From Pyrinomonadaceae bacterium (GTDB taxonomy: Bacteria > Acidobacteriota > Blastocatellia > Pyrinomonadales > Pyrinomonadaceae): DNA of 7,265 nucleotides. Shown one piece after another: positions 5,420-7,265 of this stretch. The notes under the pieces were generated by a model that was not told the origin of the DNA, did not search any database, and saw nothing but the letters and a program-made list of their open reading frames with translations. Location of the stretch: the NCBI GenBank assembly GCA_014379075.1, contig JACMMN010000019.1, positions 1-7,265 on the forward strand, written 5' to 3'. How positions within the stretch are numbered: position 1 is the first letter of the stretch; every line of letters begins with the position of its first letter. The translations under genes and the position numbers were made by a program.

Positions 5420-6661
5420 ATGAAGGCAGTAAAGACAGTGAGCAATTGGGATGTTGAAAAAGTTCGCAAAGATTTTCCGGTTCTGTCGCAAACGGTGAAT
5501 GGGCAGCCGCTGGTTTATTTGGATAACAGCGCTTCGTCGCAGGTGCCGCAGTTGGTGATCGACCGCGGGGCGAAATATCTGCGGGAAGAACATTCGAATA
5601 TTCACCGTGGTGTGCATTACTTGTCGCAGCACGCAACGACCGCCTATGAAGCGGCCCGCGAAAAGGTTAAGCGTTTTATCAATGCGAAGGAAGCTAAGGA
5701 ATGCATTTTCGTTCGCGGGTGTACCGAAGGCGTAAATCTGGTCGCTAATTCCTATGGGCGAAAGTTCATCGGCGAAGGCGACGAGATCATCGTCAGCCAG
5801 ATGGAGCATCATTCGAATATCATCCCGTGGCAGCAGATCGCCGAGGAACGCGGCGCGAAGATTCGGATGATCCCGATGAATTGCCGGGGTGAGCTGATTA
5901 TAGATGAATACGAAAATCTTTTGAACGAGCGGACGAAGATGGTCGCGGTTTCGCATGTTTCTAATTCGCTGGGAACGATCAATCCGATCAAGGAAATGAT
6001 CGCCACGGCTCACAAATTTGGCGTTCCGTTTTTTGTCGATGCGGCGCAGAGCGTTCCGCATTTTCCGGTCGATGTTCAGGACCTTGATGCGGATTTCTTT
6101 ACGTTTTCCGGGCACAAAATGTTTGCTCCGACGGGCAGCGGCGTGCTTTACGGCAAGCGCGAATGGCTCGACAAAATGCCGCCGTACCAAACCGGCGGCG
6201 GGATGATCCGCAATGTAAGCTTTGAAAAGACGACGTTTGCGCCGATCCCTGATAAATTCGAAGCGGGAACGCCGTCGATCGCGGCGGGCATCGGACTGGG
6301 CGCGGCAATCGATTATCTAAATTCAATAGATTTCGAAGCCGCCGCTGCCCACGAACACGCACTGCTCGAATACGCGACACAGCGTCTGTCCGATATCGAA
6401 GGCGTAAAAATAATCGGCACCGCCGCGAACAAAGCTTCGGTGCTGTCGTTCACCATCGAAAATATTCACCCGCACGACATCGGCACGATCCTCGATCAAT
6501 CCGGGATCGCCATCCGCGCCGGACACCACTGCGCCCAGCCGGTTATGCAGTTCTTCGACGTCCCGGCAACGGCTCGCGCGTCGTTTGCGTTCTATAATAC
6601 GAGGGAAGAGGTCGATAAATTGGCCGATGCGGTGCAGAAGGTTATTGAGGTTTTTGCATGA
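5420..6661 (+). CDS. sufS: SufS, group II cysteine desulfurase
   Basis: SufS is a PLP enzyme that converts cysteine to alanine and holds the sulfur as a persulfide on an active-site Cys, passing it via SufE or SufU to SufBCD. The 413-residue length is typical. Visible features in order: LVYLDNSASSQVP (31-43); HSNIHRGVHYLS (58-69); MEHHSNIIPWQ (128-138), whose His130 stacks on PLP; VDAAQS (206-211), with Asp207 and Gln210 contacting the cofactor; SGHK (230-233), whose Lys233 forms the Schiff base; the turn TGGGMI (258-263); EAGTPS (281-286); RAGHHCAQP (366-374), with Cys371 as sulfur carrier; and RASFAFYNT (386-394). The RxGHHCAQP loop marks group II (SufS/CsdA) rather than IscS. CsdA is less likely because of the suf context. 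No sufE or sufU is in this window. The last bases, ATGA, overlap the next gene. Confidence 0.97.
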   Translation: MKAVKTVSNWDVEKVRKDFPVLSQTVNGQPLVYLDNSASSQVPQLVIDRGAKYLREEHSNIHRGVHYLSQHATTAYEAAREKVKRFINAKEAKECIFVRGCTEGVNLVANSYGRKFIGEGDEIIVSQMEHHSNIIPWQQIAEERGAKIRMIPMNCRGELIIDEYENLLNERTKMVAVSHVSNSLGTINPIKEMIATAHKFGVPFFVDAAQSVPHFPVDVQDLDADFFTFSGHKMFAPTGSGVLYGKREWLDKMPPYQTGGGMIRNVSFEKTTFAPIPDKFEAGTPSIAAGIGLGAAIDYLNSIDFEAAAAHEHALLEYATQRLSDIEGVKIIGTAANKASVLSFTIENIHPHDIGTILDQSGIAIRAGHHCAQPVMQFFDVPATARASFAFYNTREEVDKLADAVQKVIEVFA

Positions 6662-6870
6662 CAAAAAAGCGTGAAATGACCGTTTGGTATGGAAAGATCG
6701 AGGATGCTCCCAAGTATCCCGATGTTCCTTATTGGCAGAATCAACCGGACGAAGTGAAATTCGCTGCAGCTTGGGAAATGGTTGTTGATGCTTATGCTAT
6801 GAAAGGAGTGGAGGAAAGTGAACTCAGTTTTCAAAGATCTGTTGGAGGCCTTCAAAAACGCAGGCGTTAA
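6658..6870 (+). CDS. 70-residue hypothetical protein paired with a nucleotidyltransferase-like gene
   Basis: This small soluble protein is of unknown function. It starts at the ATG of an ATGA overlap with the sufS stop, implying coupled translation. Visible elements are MTVWYGKIEDAPKYPDVPYW (7-26), rich in aromatic residues, then an amphipathic helix VKFAAAWEMVVDAYAMKG (33-50), the segment ESELSFQRSVGGLQ (53-66), and a basic end KRRR. It has no signal peptide, membrane span or recognised catalytic motif. Its last 53 bases overlap the next gene in another frame. A small gene directly ahead of, and overlapping, a nucleotidyltransferase-fold gene suggests a two-gene functional unit, possibly toxin-antitoxin-like. 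That rests on arrangement only. I do not recognise a named family; it does not look like HEPN, AbiEi or a ribbon-helix-helix protein. Confidence 0.7.
   Translation: MTKKREMTVWYGKIEDAPKYPDVPYWQNQPDEVKFAAAWEMVVDAYAMKGVEESELSFQRSVGGLQKRRR
6803..6814 (+). promoter_or_regulatory. Shine-Dalgarno setting the GTG start of the nucleotidyltransferase-like gene
   Basis: AAGGAG (6803-6808), followed by GAGG (6811-6814), lies just ahead of the GTG at 6818, 9 and 3 bases away respectively. This purine-rich block is the strongest such site nearby. It lies inside the preceding ORF and supports the GTG start and hence the 53-base overlap of the two genes. Confidence 0.6.
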
Positions 6871-7261
6871 ATTCCTTGTGGTTGGCGGCTATGCGGTCAT
6901 AAAACACACCGAGCCGCGATTCACAAAAGACTTGGATGTCTGGGCCGCTGCCGATCCCGAGAACGCGGCAAGAGTATATGCAGCCTTGATGGATTTTGGA
7001 GCGCCACTTGGTGATTTGAGCCCGGATGATTTCACCAAAGACGATTCTTTTTTTACGATGGGAATGCCGCCAAATCGCATTGATGTCCTCTTCGGCCTCG
7101 AAGGCGTCGATTTATCCAACATCTGGGCAAATCGAGTAACCGGCTACCTCGGCACGGTTGAGGTAAATTATATCGGCCGCTCTGATTTGATTAAGAATAA
7201 GGAAGCCGTAGGACGACTACAAGATTTGGCTGATGCGGAGAAATTACGCGAGACGGAATGA
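6818..7261 (+). CDS. Small nucleotidyltransferase-fold protein (AbiEii/DUF6036-like)
   Basis: This 147-residue protein has the core of the DNA polymerase beta-like nucleotidyltransferase fold. FLVVGGYAVIKH (19-30) gives the Gly23-Gly24 motif, TKDLDVW (36-42) gives the two acidic residues Asp38 and Asp40, and NRIDVLFGL (86-94) supplies a third, Asp89, so the metal-binding triad appears intact. The C-terminal part, LIKNKEAVGRLQDLADAEKL (124-143), matches the 'K..A.GR..D..D...L' end seen in AbiEii-like and DUF6036 proteins. It could transfer NMP to protein or tRNA; the substrate is unknown. AbiEii proteins are usually larger, so this is a minimal form. The start is GTG at 6818, chosen by the AAGGAG upstream and because residues 1-18 form the expected leading helix. 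It overlaps the 70-residue gene by 53 bases, suggesting joint function. The stop is TGA at 7259-7261. Confidence 0.83.
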   Translation: MNSVFKDLLEAFKNAGVKFLVVGGYAVIKHTEPRFTKDLDVWAAADPENAARVYAALMDFGAPLGDLSPDDFTKDDSFFTMGMPPNRIDVLFGLEGVDLSNIWANRVTGYLGTVEVNYIGRSDLIKNKEAVGRLQDLADAEKLRETE

Positions 7262-7265
7262 GGCG

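Noticed and set aside
5381..6190. 269-codon open frame on the minus strand opposite sufS
   Set aside because: It lies wholly antisense to a clear SufS with all active-site motifs. Its protein is rich in Arg and His without any recognisable domain, as expected for a shadow frame.

Overview
The window is a densely packed, single-direction (+ strand) stretch of bacterial chromosome built around the SUF iron-sulfur cluster assembly operon. It opens inside sufC (5' end cut off by the window edge) and later carries complete sufD and sufS. The part of sufC with Walker A, and presumably sufB, should lie upstream. The order sufC-sufD-sufS, the moderate GC content and the style of the accessory genes would fit an Acidobacteriota member (Blastocatellia-like). 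That is a loose impression, and no marker gene here settles the taxonomy.

Layout: (1) 2-538, sufC C-terminal part; (2) 540-899, a DUF3703 protein, 1 base after sufC; (3) 889-3024, a large polytopic membrane protein resembling GT-C (GT39/ArnT-like) glycosyltransferases, overlapping gene 2 by 11 bases; (4) 3029-3619, an AT-rich patch with a small secreted protein and a 62-residue ORF, in the same frame and separated by one TGA; (5) 3620-3692, the only real intergenic gap (73 bases), with a TATAAT box; (6) 3693-4850, sufD; (7) 4858-5417, a ribbon-helix-helix antitoxin / MazF-like toxin pair; (8) 5420-6661, sufS; (9) 6658-7261, a 70-residue unknown and a small nucleotidyltransferase-fold protein, overlapping each other and sufS.

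How the genes work together: SufC (ATPase) and SufD belong to the SufBCD scaffold. SufS is the cysteine desulfurase that supplies sulfur. These three form a clear pathway unit. The other genes are not obviously part of Fe-S assembly, yet they are spliced between suf genes with operon-like spacing (gaps of 1-9 bases or start/stop overlaps). The suf transcript therefore seems to have collected cargo: a toxin-antitoxin cassette between sufD and sufS, a probable second two-gene module after sufS, and a membrane glycosyltransferase with a low-GC patch between sufC and sufD.

No tRNA, rRNA, CRISPR array, insertion sequence or convincing terminator hairpin was seen. No gene-free stretch exceeds 300 bases. 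The most notable points are the toxin-antitoxin pair embedded in the suf operon, the unnamed small-protein/nucleotidyltransferase pair after sufS, and the possible nonsense-split secreted protein at 3029-3619.
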